From: an uncultured Lachnospiraceae bacterium
Lineage (GTDB): Bacteria > Bacillota > Clostridia > Lachnospirales > Lachnospiraceae
Reading direction: 5' to 3'
Assembly: GCA_900539175.1 (NCBI GenBank)
Contig: UQAW01000016.1
Location: forward strand, 3,022-67,021
Length of the DNA: 64,000 bases
Shown: piece by piece, positions 51,526 to 60,821 of the stretch
Numbering within the stretch: position 1 is the stretch's first letter
Layout: the number at the start of each line of letters is the position of its first letter
Position numbers and translations under genes: made by a program
The notes under the pieces: generated by a model
Told to the model about the DNA's origin: nothing
Seen by the model: the letters and a program-made list of their open reading frames with translations, nothing else
Databases searched by the model: none

Positions 51526-51573
51526 AGTACTTGTTATTCCGGTAAGTACTCAAAAGGTTACAGGGGGTGTTTT

Positions 51574-52431
51574 TTGTATTACGAATTCTACCTGGATGTA
51601 TATTTTGCAGAGAATCTCGTGATGAATTATGTGCTGTTACGCATGACAAACAAACTTCTTGAATGTTCTGCCACACATGTAAGAAGTCTCCTATGGGCTG
51701 CAGTTTCTGCAGCGGCCGCAGCGGTAAGTCTGATAGGACTGTATGGCAGCGGTATGATAAGTACATTACTGGTTTCTGTGGCTGCCAATACTTTGATGGT
51801 AAGATTTGGCTGCAAAATCAAAGAGGGAAGACATCTGATTCAGGGCATACTGTTGTTCTATATGGGGACAGCCTGTATGGGGATGGTACTTTCATTACTG
51901 CGCAGAATCATTGGGAGAGAGGGTATAAGTATCTTCTTGATAACAGCGGCGGTCAGCTATGCTTTTATCAGCCTGTGTATCTGGGGGTATGAGAAAATGA
52001 AAGTGCAGCGGGAGCGGTATTGCCGCGTAATTTTATGCCATGATGGAAACTTCAAGAGTGTAAAAGGACTATATGATACGGGCAATATGCTTTGGGACAC
52101 CACTTTGCAAAGCTATGTGTCAGTGATAGGACTTTCACTGATCAAAGAACTATTTTCGGAAGAAATCGGCAGGGAGCTGGAGGAATTCTGCGCGAGCCGA
52201 ATACCAATGTCTGCAGAACTTTTGCGTCCCTTGCGGCCGCATTATATCTCATATCGATGTGTGGGTTGCGAAGGCGGACTGCTTCCGGTCATTGTTCTGG
52301 ACTATTTGTGTCTGGAACGGGGTGATGTACAAAAGGTGGTTGCGCATCCGGCAATCGCAATTGACAGGACCTGTAGTTCTTCTCTCCGGAGCTATCAGAT
52401 GATTTTGAATCCAAATCTAATAGACAGTTAG
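51574..52431 (+). CDS. spoIIGA: Sporulation sigma-E processing peptidase SpoIIGA
   Basis: The 285-residue protein has five N-terminal membrane spans (about residues 10-150) and a C-terminal aspartic-protease-like domain. The presumed catalytic aspartate lies in VKGLYDTGNMLWD (about 165-177). TTG 51574 gives the family start (L)YYEFYLDVYFAENLVMNYVL with AGGGGGTG upstream; longer frames from 51439 would span the promoter. It cleaves the pro-sequence of sigma-E after asymmetric division. Its gene precedes sigE by 13 bases. Confidence 0.92.
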   Translation: MYYEFYLDVYFAENLVMNYVLLRMTNKLLECSATHVRSLLWAAVSAAAAAVSLIGLYGSGMISTLLVSVAANTLMVRFGCKIKEGRHLIQGILLFYMGTACMGMVLSLLRRIIGREGISIFLITAAVSYAFISLCIWGYEKMKVQRERYCRVILCHDGNFKSVKGLYDTGNMLWDTTLQSYVSVIGLSLIKELFSEEIGRELEEFCASRIPMSAELLRPLRPHYISYRCVGCEGGLLPVIVLDYLCLERGDVQKVVAHPAIAIDRTCSSSLRSYQMILNPNLIDS

Positions 52432-52444
52432 GAGGAATAAGTGT

Positions 52445-53185
52445 ATGTTGATGCAAGCTACATTGCCAAGCCATTTTCGGCTTCGCATGTTACCAAGATT
52501 TTCTACAATGATGTATAAAAAGACAGGGGAATTATATTATATTGGTGGGAACGATGTCCTGCCGGAACCGCTATGTGGGGAAGAGGAATCACGGGCGATT
52601 GCGCAGCTTTCGGGGGAAGATGCGGAAGGCGCCAGGAGTGAACTGATTGAACATAATCTGAGACTGGTTGTCTATATTGCTCAGAAATTTGACAATACCG
52701 GTGTTGGAGTAGAAGATTTGATTTCCATAGGAACTATTGGATTGATTAAAGCAATCAATACATTTGATGCGGAGAAGAAGATTAAACTGGCAACCTATGC
52801 GTCAAGATGTATTGAGAACGAGATTTTGATGTATCTGCGCAGAAATAATAAGACAAAGATGGAAGTTTCTATTGATGAACCTTTGAATGTGGACTGGGAT
52901 GGAAATGAACTGTTGTTGTCAGATATTCTAGGCACGGATGAAGATATCATTTATCGGGGAATTGAAAATGAAGTAGAGAAAAGTCTATTGGGAAAGGCGA
53001 TCGGAAAACTCAGCGACCGGGAACAGACGATTGTAAAACTGCGTTTTGGAATCAATATGCCGGAAGGGAAAGAAAAGACGCAAAAAGAGGTGGCGGATAT
53101 GTTAGGTATCTCTCAATCTTATATTTCCAGGTTGGAAAAGCGAATTATGAAACAGTTAAAACGCGAAATTGTAAAGTATGAATAA
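52445..53185 (+). CDS. sigE: Sporulation sigma factor E (pro-form)
   Basis: The 246-residue protein is the mother-cell sigma factor. Residues 1-29 form an amphipathic pro-sequence; the conserved processing region reads YKKTGELYYIGGNDVLPEPL, with cleavage expected just before LYYIGG by comparison with Bacillus. Region 2 has NLRLVVYIAQKFDNTGVGVE followed by the core-binding DLISIGTIGLIKAI, and region 4 has REQTIVKLRFGI and QKEVADMLGISQSYISRLEK (helix-turn-helix). AGGAGGAATAAGTGT precedes ATG 52445. It is cotranscribed with its protease gene. Confidence 0.96.
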   Translation: MLMQATLPSHFRLRMLPRFSTMMYKKTGELYYIGGNDVLPEPLCGEEESRAIAQLSGEDAEGARSELIEHNLRLVVYIAQKFDNTGVGVEDLISIGTIGLIKAINTFDAEKKIKLATYASRCIENEILMYLRRNNKTKMEVSIDEPLNVDWDGNELLLSDILGTDEDIIYRGIENEVEKSLLGKAIGKLSDREQTIVKLRFGINMPEGKEKTQKEVADMLGISQSYISRLEKRIMKQLKREIVKYE

Positions 53186-53189
53186 AAGG

Positions 53190-53234
53190 TCCGGGAGCAG
53201 CTTTGAGATGAAAAGCAGCTCCCGGATTTCTTTT
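53190..53234. terminator. Bidirectional terminator between sigE and aroK
   Basis: TCCGGGAGC-A-GCTTT pairs with AAAGC-AGCTCCCGGA (one mismatch) around GAGATG-A. TTTCTTTT follows on the plus strand and CCTTTTATT on the minus strand. Confidence 0.85.
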
Positions 53235-53239
53235 ATGTA

Positions 53240-53761
53240 TTAGTTGCAGGTAAGTTTCCCCATAATCTCAACGGCAATATCTGACGCGTCTTTGTGGTCA
53301 GTTGTCACACAAAAATCAGCAGCAGCTTCATAGGCAGGACGGCGGGCGGATAACAGACCGGTGATCTCGGATATGGTTTTTCTGCCTTTTAAGAGCGGTC
53401 GATCATCGCTGTGGCTGACACGTTCAAGGATGGTCTTGGGCTTAGCTGTTAAAAGTACAATACGTCCCTGTTCTTTCATAAGGGCAACATTTTCTCTGCG
53501 CATGGCGACACCTCCTCCGCAGGAAACCACAAGGTTGGTCTGCGTTTTTAAATCTTTCAGCAGAGAAGTTTCCAATGCCCGGAAATAAGGTTCTCCTTTT
53601 TTAGAAAAGATATCGGGAATGCTCATCCGCTCTCTTTCGGCAATTAATTGATCCATTTCTATGATTTTCAGTCCAAATTGACGGCTGAGCTCTTTGGAGA
53701 CGGTACTTTTGCCGCAGCCCATAAAACCAATCAAGAAAATAGTGTAATTCGAATCCTTCAT
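53240..53761 (-). CDS. aroK: Shikimate kinase
   Basis: The 173-residue P-loop kinase phosphorylates shikimate. Walker A is GFMGCGKSTVS (about residues 9-19), the substrate-binding motif is EMDQLIAERERMSIPDIF with FRALE following, and CGGGVAMR and RPLLKGRK are the shikimate and lid motifs. ATG 53761 is used because AAAGGA lies nine bases away on the minus strand; ATG 53770 abuts it directly. It is convergent with sigE and shares the terminator. With aroE and aroD it shows three shikimate genes scattered around the sporulation sigma genes. Confidence 0.95.
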   Translation of the reverse strand: MKDSNYTIFLIGFMGCGKSTVSKELSRQFGLKIIEMDQLIAERERMSIPDIFSKKGEPYFRALETSLLKDLKTQTNLVVSCGGGVAMRRENVALMKEQGRIVLLTAKPKTILERVSHSDDRPLLKGRKTISEITGLLSARRPAYEAAADFCVTTDHKDASDIAVEIMGKLTCN

Positions 53762-53935
53762 TTTTGTCATTCCTTTATCTGATGATTAAGTATATCGTTG
53801 TTAACAGTCTAACATAAATCCATCTGTCAGACAAGATTCATTTCCTGGTATAGCCTCCTTTTCGGGTGTCAAGGGCTAAAACTTTATTAAATTTTGTCTG
53901 AAAGCGCATAGAGAATTGTCAGAATGAGAATCATT

Positions 53936-54089
53936 TTACTATGAAAGTCCCGGACAGCGGCCATGAGGAGCGCATGCTTGCATGCGGCGAGTCATGGACA
54001 TTGGACGGGCAAGCCGGTATGAGTAAGGAGAGCGACAGCCCGGATTACGAATACCGGCGGCGATTGCAGGAGCATGAAGTGCGGAGCAA
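53936..54089 (+). repeat. Structured dispersed repeat, copy B1
   Basis: Matches 63847-64000 over 154 bases with ten differences, all transitions. Three stems are visible: CCATGA/TCATGG (53961-53966, 53992-53997) enclosing CGCATGC/GCATGCG (53971-53986); GCCGGTAT/ATACCGGC (54013-54020, 54051-54058); and CGATTGC/GCAATCG (54061-54067, 54086-54092) with inner GCAT/GTGC. The element may extend to 54092, beyond where copy B2 is cut by the window edge. The 82-codon frame through it (53941-54186) shows mostly non-synonymous changes between copies. It ends 37 bases before sigG. Confidence 0.8.
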
Positions 54090-54128
54090 TCGACTTTCGA
54101 AAGAGATGACAATAGGAGGATTTTTGCT

Positions 54129-54905
54129 ATGGCGCTTAGTAAAGTTGAAATATGTGGTGTGGATACGGCGAAGCTTCCGGTTCTGACCAATGAAGAAAAA
54201 GAAACTCTGCTTCTGAAAGTAAAAGAAGGGGATCAGGAAGCAAGAGAACGTTACATCAAGGGCAATTTGAGACTGGTTCTCAGTGTGATCAAACGATTTG
54301 CCAGCAGCAATGAGAATGCCGATGATTTATTTCAAATTGGCTGTATCGGATTGATTAAGGCAATTGATAATTTTGATACAACGCTGAATGTGAAATTTTC
54401 CACTTATGCGGTGCCTATGATTATTGGTGAAATCCGCCGGTATCTGAGAGATAATAATGCAATTCGTGTATCCCGTTCTTTAAGGGATACTGCTTATAAA
54501 GCAATCTATGCCCGCGAAATGTTTATGAAGAAGAATATGAAGGAACCGACGATTATGGAGATTGCCGAGGAAACAGGAATCAATAAAGAAGATATTGTCT
54601 ATGCATTGGATGCAATTCAAAGTCCTATGAGTCTTTACGATCCGGTGTATACCGAAGGAGGAGATACGCTGTATGTGATGGATCAGATCAGTGATAAAAA
54701 GAACAAAGAGGAAAACTGGGTAGAAGATCTGGCGCTGCAGGATGCCATAAACCGTCTGAATGACCGTGAAAAATATATTATCAATCTCCGTTTCTTTGAA
54801 GGGAAAACGCAGATGGAAGTGGCGGAAGAGATTGGAATCTCTCAGGCGCAGGTCAGCCGTCTGGAAAAAAGTGCATTGCGCAGTATGAAGAATTATCTGT
54901 CTTGA
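54129..54905 (+). CDS. sigG: Sporulation sigma factor G
   Basis: The 258-residue forespore sigma factor starts MALSKVEICGVDTAKLPVLT, the conserved N-terminus that contains the anti-sigma-binding SigG start. Region 2 has NLRLVLSVIKRFASSNENAD and DLFQIGCIGLIKAIDNF, region 3 has RVSRSLRDTAYKAIYARE, and region 4 has REKYIINLRFFEGKTQMEVA and SQAQVSRLEKSAL. AGGAGG precedes ATG 54129. In many Firmicutes it directly follows sigE; here aroK (opposite strand) and repeat B1 separate them. Confidence 0.96.
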   Translation: MALSKVEICGVDTAKLPVLTNEEKETLLLKVKEGDQEARERYIKGNLRLVLSVIKRFASSNENADDLFQIGCIGLIKAIDNFDTTLNVKFSTYAVPMIIGEIRRYLRDNNAIRVSRSLRDTAYKAIYAREMFMKKNMKEPTIMEIAEETGINKEDIVYALDAIQSPMSLYDPVYTEGGDTLYVMDQISDKKNKEENWVEDLALQDAINRLNDREKYIINLRFFEGKTQMEVAEEIGISQAQVSRLEKSALRSMKNYLS

Positions 54906-55079
54906 TTGCACAGTGGATGCTCCCATTTGTATGAAGAATTTGTATAAAATAATGAAAAAACTATATATCTATAAAAAAAATGATATAGCACTATTTATAA
55001 AAAGTGGTAATCTATTATCTAAGAGTGCACGAGTTATCTTGTGTCAAGTATCTACAAATATTACAAAATGGGAGGTCGT

Positions 55080-58000
55080 ATGAAGAAAAACTGGAAATCA
55101 TATGTAGGCGTTGCACTTGCAGTGACAATGACAGCAGGTGTGACAGTGACTCCGCTTCGGCCAATGGCCGTATTTGCAGAAACTTCTGTTGTATCATCAC
55201 AGGAGTATGGCGGTCCGGTTATTGGAGAAGGCGGACAGGTTACGTTCTATTATCAAGGTGACGGAACCGAGACAAAAGTACGGGTAAAGGGAAGCTGGTC
55301 CGCAAGTTGGGATGTCTATTATGACTTGAAGAAGGGCGAGGGCAATCTCTGGTCTGTAACAACGACAGGACTGGAAAAAGGAAAAAGCTATCAATACGGT
55401 ATCGAAGTTTTGAAAAGTGGTGAGACAAAGTATACATGGGTCGGTGATACGGAAAATCCATGTACAACAGGAAACTCACAGATTTTAAGAAACCCGCAGA
55501 TCAATGAGGATGGAAGTGTAAAACTTTATTACTATCCGGAAAGAGGAACCGCAAGTGAGATTACAGTGAAGTATCGTCCGGCAGGTTCCGAAGAAGACTG
55601 GACAACCGTATCCATGACCAATGATGCGGAGAATACAAGTCTTTTGTCTGCCAAAATCTCAGCTGTGGATGGAACTTATGAGTATCAGCTGATAAAAGAT
55701 GGCGTGGAGATTGCGGATGTAAGCGCTGCTGATCAGCAGACATTTACGATCTCCAGTGTTCCTGCAAAGGATCCATCTGTAAAAAGTCCGGTGATTAATG
55801 AAAATGAGGTTTCTTTCTATTACTACGGACCGCTTAACAAAAGCGTACAGTTGGCAGGTTCGATGACGGAATGGGGCGCAGCTCCCATTGATATGACTTA
55901 TGATGCGGAAACAGGTTACTGGAGCACAACACAGACTTTGGAAGACGGTTCTTACGAGTACAAGTTTATTGTGGACGGAAATTGGATCACAGATCCTTTG
56001 AATGACAATACGGCAAATACTAACAGCGCACTGGAAGTGGGAACTCCGGCGGTTGATGTATCCGGTTCAAAAGTAACGGATCTGGTGCAGGTGCAGATTG
56101 GTGAGAAGGTTCTGGATATGCAGTTGTACAATGGGAAACTGTATGAATGCCTTGTTGAGGTTCCGGCAGGCACAACGGAACTTTCTTTACTGAAAAACGG
56201 AGAGGTACAAGAAGAGTTAGCCACTGTGCTTGAACTTGAGGAAGCGCAGACCGTATACATAAGACTTCAGAACGGCAAATTAACTACGTCTGTGGATAAT
56301 CAGGGTGTGGGAAAAGAATTCCATACAGCAGCTTTAGTAGGAAGCTGGGAATCTGCAGGTGTTGTATTTCAGGAGGGAGAGGATACATTTGCTTCCGCGT
56401 GGACTCCGGCAGATGAAAAGTCTGAGTTGAATTATGTTGGCGGAGGTATTTACTCCAGAACCTTCCGGTTAGCTGCACCATTGGAGACGGACACCGAAGT
56501 TGAATATAAGATTGCATTTGATGATACCTGGGACGGAGGACATTCACTGGGTGAAACCAGGGATGGCGCTAATATTGCAGTCACACTTCCGGCAGGAACA
56601 GAAGTTTTCACCGTATGGGTGGATGATCTGAACAGTACCGTGTACGATTCTGTGCGCACACCGGATTTTACAGTGGCACAGATGAATAGTGAACTGAAAT
56701 TCCCTGCTTTTGCAACCAGAATCTCCTTAATCGGTTCTCCGAATGAATGGAGTACGACAGCAGAAGGTTATGACTTTACTCAGATTTCTGACCGCTATTA
56801 TCTCTATCAGAAGACAATGCCTGCTGGAAGCGTTGTGTATAAGGTATTGTTCGATGGAACATGCTATTACGAGAAAGAAGGCAATCAGGAGTTTGTACTT
56901 ACGGAAGATACACACGTAATTTTTGTATATGATGCGGAAGAAGGTTATGTGTACGACACCGTGAATGATAATGCCAAAGTAGCTCAGATTCTGGGATTTG
57001 AGGCAGAACCTGCAAAGGCCGATGTAAAAGACAATGCGAACGGCACAACAACATTTGTGATGGCTGGTGTGGAAGATGCCAAGACTGTAAAACTGGTTTA
57101 TGCGCCGAAAGCAGATCCGGATAAAAAGACAACCGTAGCCATGAAGAAATCTGCAAATGGAGATGGTTCTTTCCGTGCAGAGAATCTGTTCCTCGGGGAT
57201 GATCCGCTTGATTATATATATTACTATGAAGTTGATGGTACCAGAACGATTGTAGATGCTCTGGAAACCGAGGTGGTTGGAGCAGAAACTTATAATCATT
57301 ATGTAAGAGATGCATTTGAGGGAAGGCCGGTTTATATTCCTGGTACCTTACCGGGTGAAAGCTGGAATCCGGCAGTGAATCAGATGGAATATAAAGGAAA
57401 CGGATTGTATCAGTATACGTTTAAAGATGTACCGGCAGCCAACTATGAATATAAAATTGCTATGGGAAGCTGGGCAGAGAATTACGGTATGGATGGAGGA
57501 AAAGACGGTGCCAACATTCCGATTACAGTTACGGAAAAGACAGACATCACGATTTCCTATAATGATTTCAGCCACCGTTCTGTGAACAGTTTGAATTACA
57601 TCTTTGCGGACGTGACACTGACAGGAACCGGGGTGCCGGCGGATACCAAACTTCAGGATACAAGCCTTACCGGTATTTATAGTGTAACAATTCCGATGGA
57701 GGAAGGTACTTACGAGGATTACAAGCTGCTTTGCGATGGTACGGAGTATCCGTTTGCTTCTTTCGAAGTAAAAACTGCAAAAGACGTATCCTTCTTCTTT
57801 GATCCGACTACGGAAATCTATTACTGTGACGCATCAGATGAGAAGGTTGACACAGATCCAATTTACTATGATACTCGTGACACCAGCTATAAGAGTGTCT
57901 ATGGAGCCGTAAGACAGGGTGAAGAGGTGACATTCTCCATTGATACAGGTATGGATGCAGATAGAGTAATGGTAATCTTCAAGGACAATAAGAGCCGTAA

Positions 58001-60632
58001 GATAGAGCTGGAAAAAGATTCTGTTCAGGATGGGGTACAGCGTTGGAGTACAACCACTGCTTTTGATAAAATGGGTACTTATACCTATTACTTTGTGATT
58101 TACAGCGGAAACAATGTAGCAATCTACAGTGATGATGACGGTAATTATGGAAGCGGTAAGGCAGGAGACTTAAGCGGAGTGATTCCGTATGATCTTGTAG
58201 TTTATGACAAGGATTTTGAAACACCGGACTGGATGAAAGATGGAATTATTTATCAGATTTTCCCGGATCGTTTCTTCAATGGTGATACGTCCAATGATCT
58301 TGCACAGATGACTTCCAGAGGTGCAACCGACTATGAGTATATAAAAGAGTGGTATACCTGGCCGGAGAATCCGGAACAAGAGACCTTAAATCCGGAAGAA
58401 TATCCGGAAAATGCGTTCGTAGGTGACGGAAACTGGAGCAATGAAATCTATGGCGGTGACTTGAAGGGTATTACAGAGAGAGTTGAATATCTGAAAGCAC
58501 TGGGCGTATCTGTAATTTACCTGAATCCGGTATTCCACTCTATCTCCAGTCATCGTTATGATGCTACGGATTATACAAAGATTGATCCGGTATTGGGCGA
58601 TTTAGGTGATTTTACAGAACTTGTGGAAGTGGCTGAAGCCAATGACATGCATATCGTACTGGACGGTGTCTTTAACCATGTATCGGATGATTCCATCTAT
58701 TTTGACCGTTATTATAAATTCCTGGGTCAGGATGAACATGTAGGTGCATATCCGTACTGGGCATATGTATATGATTATATGGAAGAGCAGGGTAAAACAC
58801 AGGAAGAAGCGGAAGAAGCTGCAAAATCCTTCTTCAAAAAGAATTATGGCGTAACAGACTTTACTTATACACAGTGGTTTGATGTATTCCAGGATCAGGT
58901 GCTGTTGGATGATGACGGTGAAGAGGTGGTGGATACCATCGGTGACCGTGCCGGAAAGGCAGTTTATGGATATGATGGCTGGTGGGGTTATGATTCCATG
59001 CCGGTAATCAAATCTACGGATGGTTCTGAGTATCAGACACCGGGCTGGGCAGAAGAGATTATCAGCGGAGAAGGTTCTGTAGGACAGTACTGGCTGAGCC
59101 AGGGGTCTGACGGCTGGCGTCTGGACGTAGCCAACGAGGTATCAGATGAGACATGGCAGAGATTCCGTGAATCTGTAAAGTCTCTGGATCGTGATAATGT
59201 GATTATCGGAGAAATCTGGACGGATGCCACAAAATACCTGATGGGTGACATGTACGATTCTGTTATGAACTATGTGTTCCGAAATGCAGTTCTTTCCTTT
59301 GCAAAAGGCGGCAGCGCCGAGGAGAGCACGACAGCACTGGAACGTATCCGTGAGCGTTATCCGCAGGAAGCATTTTATGCGATGATGAATCTGGTAGGAT
59401 CACACGATACTACGCGTCTGCTGTCTTATCTGGATGGTATTGATGATGACAGAAATCAGAAAGATGTTGCGTCTGCGTTCCCGACCTATGAGGCAACTTC
59501 AGATCTTGCGAAACAGAGGCAGTATCTGGTTGCTTTGACACAGATGACTTATCCTGGTGCTCCGACCATCTATTATGGAGATGAGATTGGTATGGTCGGT
59601 GCGGATGACCCGGATGACAGACGTGCGATGGAATGGGGCAAGGGTTCCAAAGACCTGGTAGAATGGTATGCGAAGCTGGGTGCGATCCGTAATGCTTATC
59701 CTGTACTCCGTACCGGAGGAATTGAACCGTTTACAGTTATGGATGGAACAGAAGTAGATGATCATCTGATGGGCTATCTGCGTACAATGAATGATGAGTT
59801 TGCCTGTGTAGTCCTGAACAACGCATCCGAAGATGCCATAAGACAGATTGAGGTTCCGGAAGGAGCAGCAAAAGTTACCGATGTTATCAGCGGTAAGGAA
59901 TATATCGTAGGGGCTGACGGAACGTGCGAAGTGAGCGTTCCGGCTTTCAGAGGCGTAGTACTGATTCCTTCTGAGCAGGTAAAAGAGGTCAATGTAAACT
60001 ATGAAGCATTGAAACCGGCATATGATTCTTCTTATATCGTGGAAGACAGTGATGTTGTGTTAGTAAAGGATATATTTGAAGACGTTCAAGGCGGTGAATG
60101 GTTCGGAAGTTATGTACAGTATGTATACGATCACGGATACATGACTGGTATGAATGCTAAGGAGTTTGCTCCGGAAGCTAACTTGGAGCGTGCGCAGTTT
60201 GCTACAATTTTATATCGTATCGAAAAAGAACCGGATGTGGAATTCAAGAATATTTATGAAGATGTGGCAGATGGAGAGTATTACTCGGATGCAGTAATCT
60301 GGGCAAGCGGTGAAGGGGTAAATATTATCACCGGATATGGGGCAGGACCGAATAAAGGAAAATTCGGTTCGGCTGATGCGATTACCCGTGAGCAGTTGGC
60401 AACCATGTTGTATCGTTATGCAAAATATAAAGGCTATGATATCTCTAAGGTTTCTCCTATGGAAGAGTTCCAGGATAAGGATAAAGTCAGTGATTTTGCA
60501 AAAGAGGCTATGGGCTGGGCAGTTGCAAAAGGATTGATTACGGGTGACAATGGAAAACTGAACCCGCAGAATAATACGACACGTGGAGAGTGTGCAAAGA
60601 TTATTCAGAGATTTATGAGTAATGTGAAGTAA
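55080..60632 (+). CDS. SLH-anchored multimodular amylopullulanase (GH13)
   Basis: The 1850-residue exported enzyme begins with a signal peptide (residues 1 to about 33, ending MAVFA). About 1000 residues of beta-sandwich modules follow: E-set/CBM48-like units (TLEDGSYEYKFIVDGNWITD near 290) and at least two X25-type starch-associated modules (YKIAFDDTWDGGHSLGETRD near 480; YKIAMGSWAENYGMDGGKDG near 800). The GH13 barrel starts near 1045 (DGIIYQIFPDRFFNG). Its four signatures are DGVFNH (about 1194), GWRLDVANE with the nucleophile (about 1345), GEIWTD with the acid/base (about 1376) and VGSHDT (about 1440). Three SLH domains (from about 1660) anchor it to the wall. It should degrade pullulan or starch at the surface. 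ATG 55080 follows GGGAGG. Confidence 0.92.
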   Translation: MKKNWKSYVGVALAVTMTAGVTVTPLRPMAVFAETSVVSSQEYGGPVIGEGGQVTFYYQGDGTETKVRVKGSWSASWDVYYDLKKGEGNLWSVTTTGLEKGKSYQYGIEVLKSGETKYTWVGDTENPCTTGNSQILRNPQINEDGSVKLYYYPERGTASEITVKYRPAGSEEDWTTVSMTNDAENTSLLSAKISAVDGTYEYQLIKDGVEIADVSAADQQTFTISSVPAKDPSVKSPVINENEVSFYYYGPLNKSVQLAGSMTEWGAAPIDMTYDAETGYWSTTQTLEDGSYEYKFIVDGNWITDPLNDNTANTNSALEVGTPAVDVSGSKVTDLVQVQIGEKVLDMQLYNGKLYECLVEVPAGTTELSLLKNGEVQEELATVLELEEAQTVYIRLQNGKLTTSVDNQGVGKEFHTAALVGSWESAGVVFQEGEDTFASAWTPADEKSELNYVGGGIYSRTFRLAAPLETDTEVEYKIAFDDTWDGGHSLGETRDGANIAVTLPAGTEVFTVWVDDLNSTVYDSVRTPDFTVAQMNSELKFPAFATRISLIGSPNEWSTTAEGYDFTQISDRYYLYQKTMPAGSVVYKVLFDGTCYYEKEGNQEFVLTEDTHVIFVYDAEEGYVYDTVNDNAKVAQILGFEAEPAKADVKDNANGTTTFVMAGVEDAKTVKLVYAPKADPDKKTTVAMKKSANGDGSFRAENLFLGDDPLDYIYYYEVDGTRTIVDALETEVVGAETYNHYVRDAFEGRPVYIPGTLPGESWNPAVNQMEYKGNGLYQYTFKDVPAANYEYKIAMGSWAENYGMDGGKDGANIPITVTEKTDITISYNDFSHRSVNSLNYIFADVTLTGTGVPADTKLQDTSLTGIYSVTIPMEEGTYEDYKLLCDGTEYPFASFEVKTAKDVSFFFDPTTEIYYCDASDEKVDTDPIYYDTRDTSYKSVYGAVRQGEEVTFSIDTGMDADRVMVIFKDNKSRKIELEKDSVQDGVQRWSTTTAFDKMGTYTYYFVIYSGNNVAIYSDDDGNYGSGKAGDLSGVIPYDLVVYDKDFETPDWMKDGIIYQIFPDRFFNGDTSNDLAQMTSRGATDYEYIKEWYTWPENPEQETLNPEEYPENAFVGDGNWSNEIYGGDLKGITERVEYLKALGVSVIYLNPVFHSISSHRYDATDYTKIDPVLGDLGDFTELVEVAEANDMHIVLDGVFNHVSDDSIYFDRYYKFLGQDEHVGAYPYWAYVYDYMEEQGKTQEEAEEAAKSFFKKNYGVTDFTYTQWFDVFQDQVLLDDDGEEVVDTIGDRAGKAVYGYDGWWGYDSMPVIKSTDGSEYQTPGWAEEIISGEGSVGQYWLSQGSDGWRLDVANEVSDETWQRFRESVKSLDRDNVIIGEIWTDATKYLMGDMYDSVMNYVFRNAVLSFAKGGSAEESTTALERIRERYPQEAFYAMMNLVGSHDTTRLLSYLDGIDDDRNQKDVASAFPTYEATSDLAKQRQYLVALTQMTYPGAPTIYYGDEIGMVGADDPDDRRAMEWGKGSKDLVEWYAKLGAIRNAYPVLRTGGIEPFTVMDGTEVDDHLMGYLRTMNDEFACVVLNNASEDAIRQIEVPEGAAKVTDVISGKEYIVGADGTCEVSVPAFRGVVLIPSEQVKEVNVNYEALKPAYDSSYIVEDSDVVLVKDIFEDVQGGEWFGSYVQYVYDHGYMTGMNAKEFAPEANLERAQFATILYRIEKEPDVEFKNIYEDVADGEYYSDAVIWASGEGVNIITGYGAGPNKGKFGSADAITREQLATMLYRYAKYKGYDISKVSPMEEFQDKDKVSDFAKEAMGWAVAKGLITGDNGKLNPQNNTTRGECAKIIQRFMSNVK

Positions 60633-60658
60633 TTGTAATCAATAGAAAAAGCAGGCAT

Positions 60659-60701
60659 AAGGCTGATACTTATCGGAAGTGGTAAGTGTCAGCCTTTGTT
60701 G
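60659..60701 (+). terminator. Terminator of the amylopullulanase gene
   Basis: AGGCTGATACTTA (60660-60672) pairs with TAAGTGTCAGCCT (60683-60695), with one G-U pair, followed by TTGTTG. Confidence 0.75.
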
Positions 60702-60821
60702 CTGTCCGATTGTTTTCTGCTTTAGCAGTTGCTTTTCTGAGATGATTGTGCTAAGATGAAAAAGAAAAAAGTTAGCAATAGCTAACAAAATCTGATAAAA
60801 ATAAGATTTATGCCGCAGGCA

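Noticed and set aside
51439..51573. Extended N-terminus for SpoIIGA
   Set aside because: It would translate the Spo0A boxes and promoter; the family start matches TTG 51574.
53905..53945. Possible sigma-F or sigma-G promoter before sigG (GCATA and CATTTTA)
   Set aside because: Spacing is 21 bases for a sigma-G type pair and the sigma-F -10 consensus is poorly matched, so it was not annotated.
53941..54186. Open frame of 81 codons (MKVPDSGHEE...) ahead of sigG
   Set aside because: Most differences between its two copies change the amino acid, while pairing in stems is preserved; no ribosome site precedes it and it runs into sigG in another frame. Treated as a structured repeat, not a gene.
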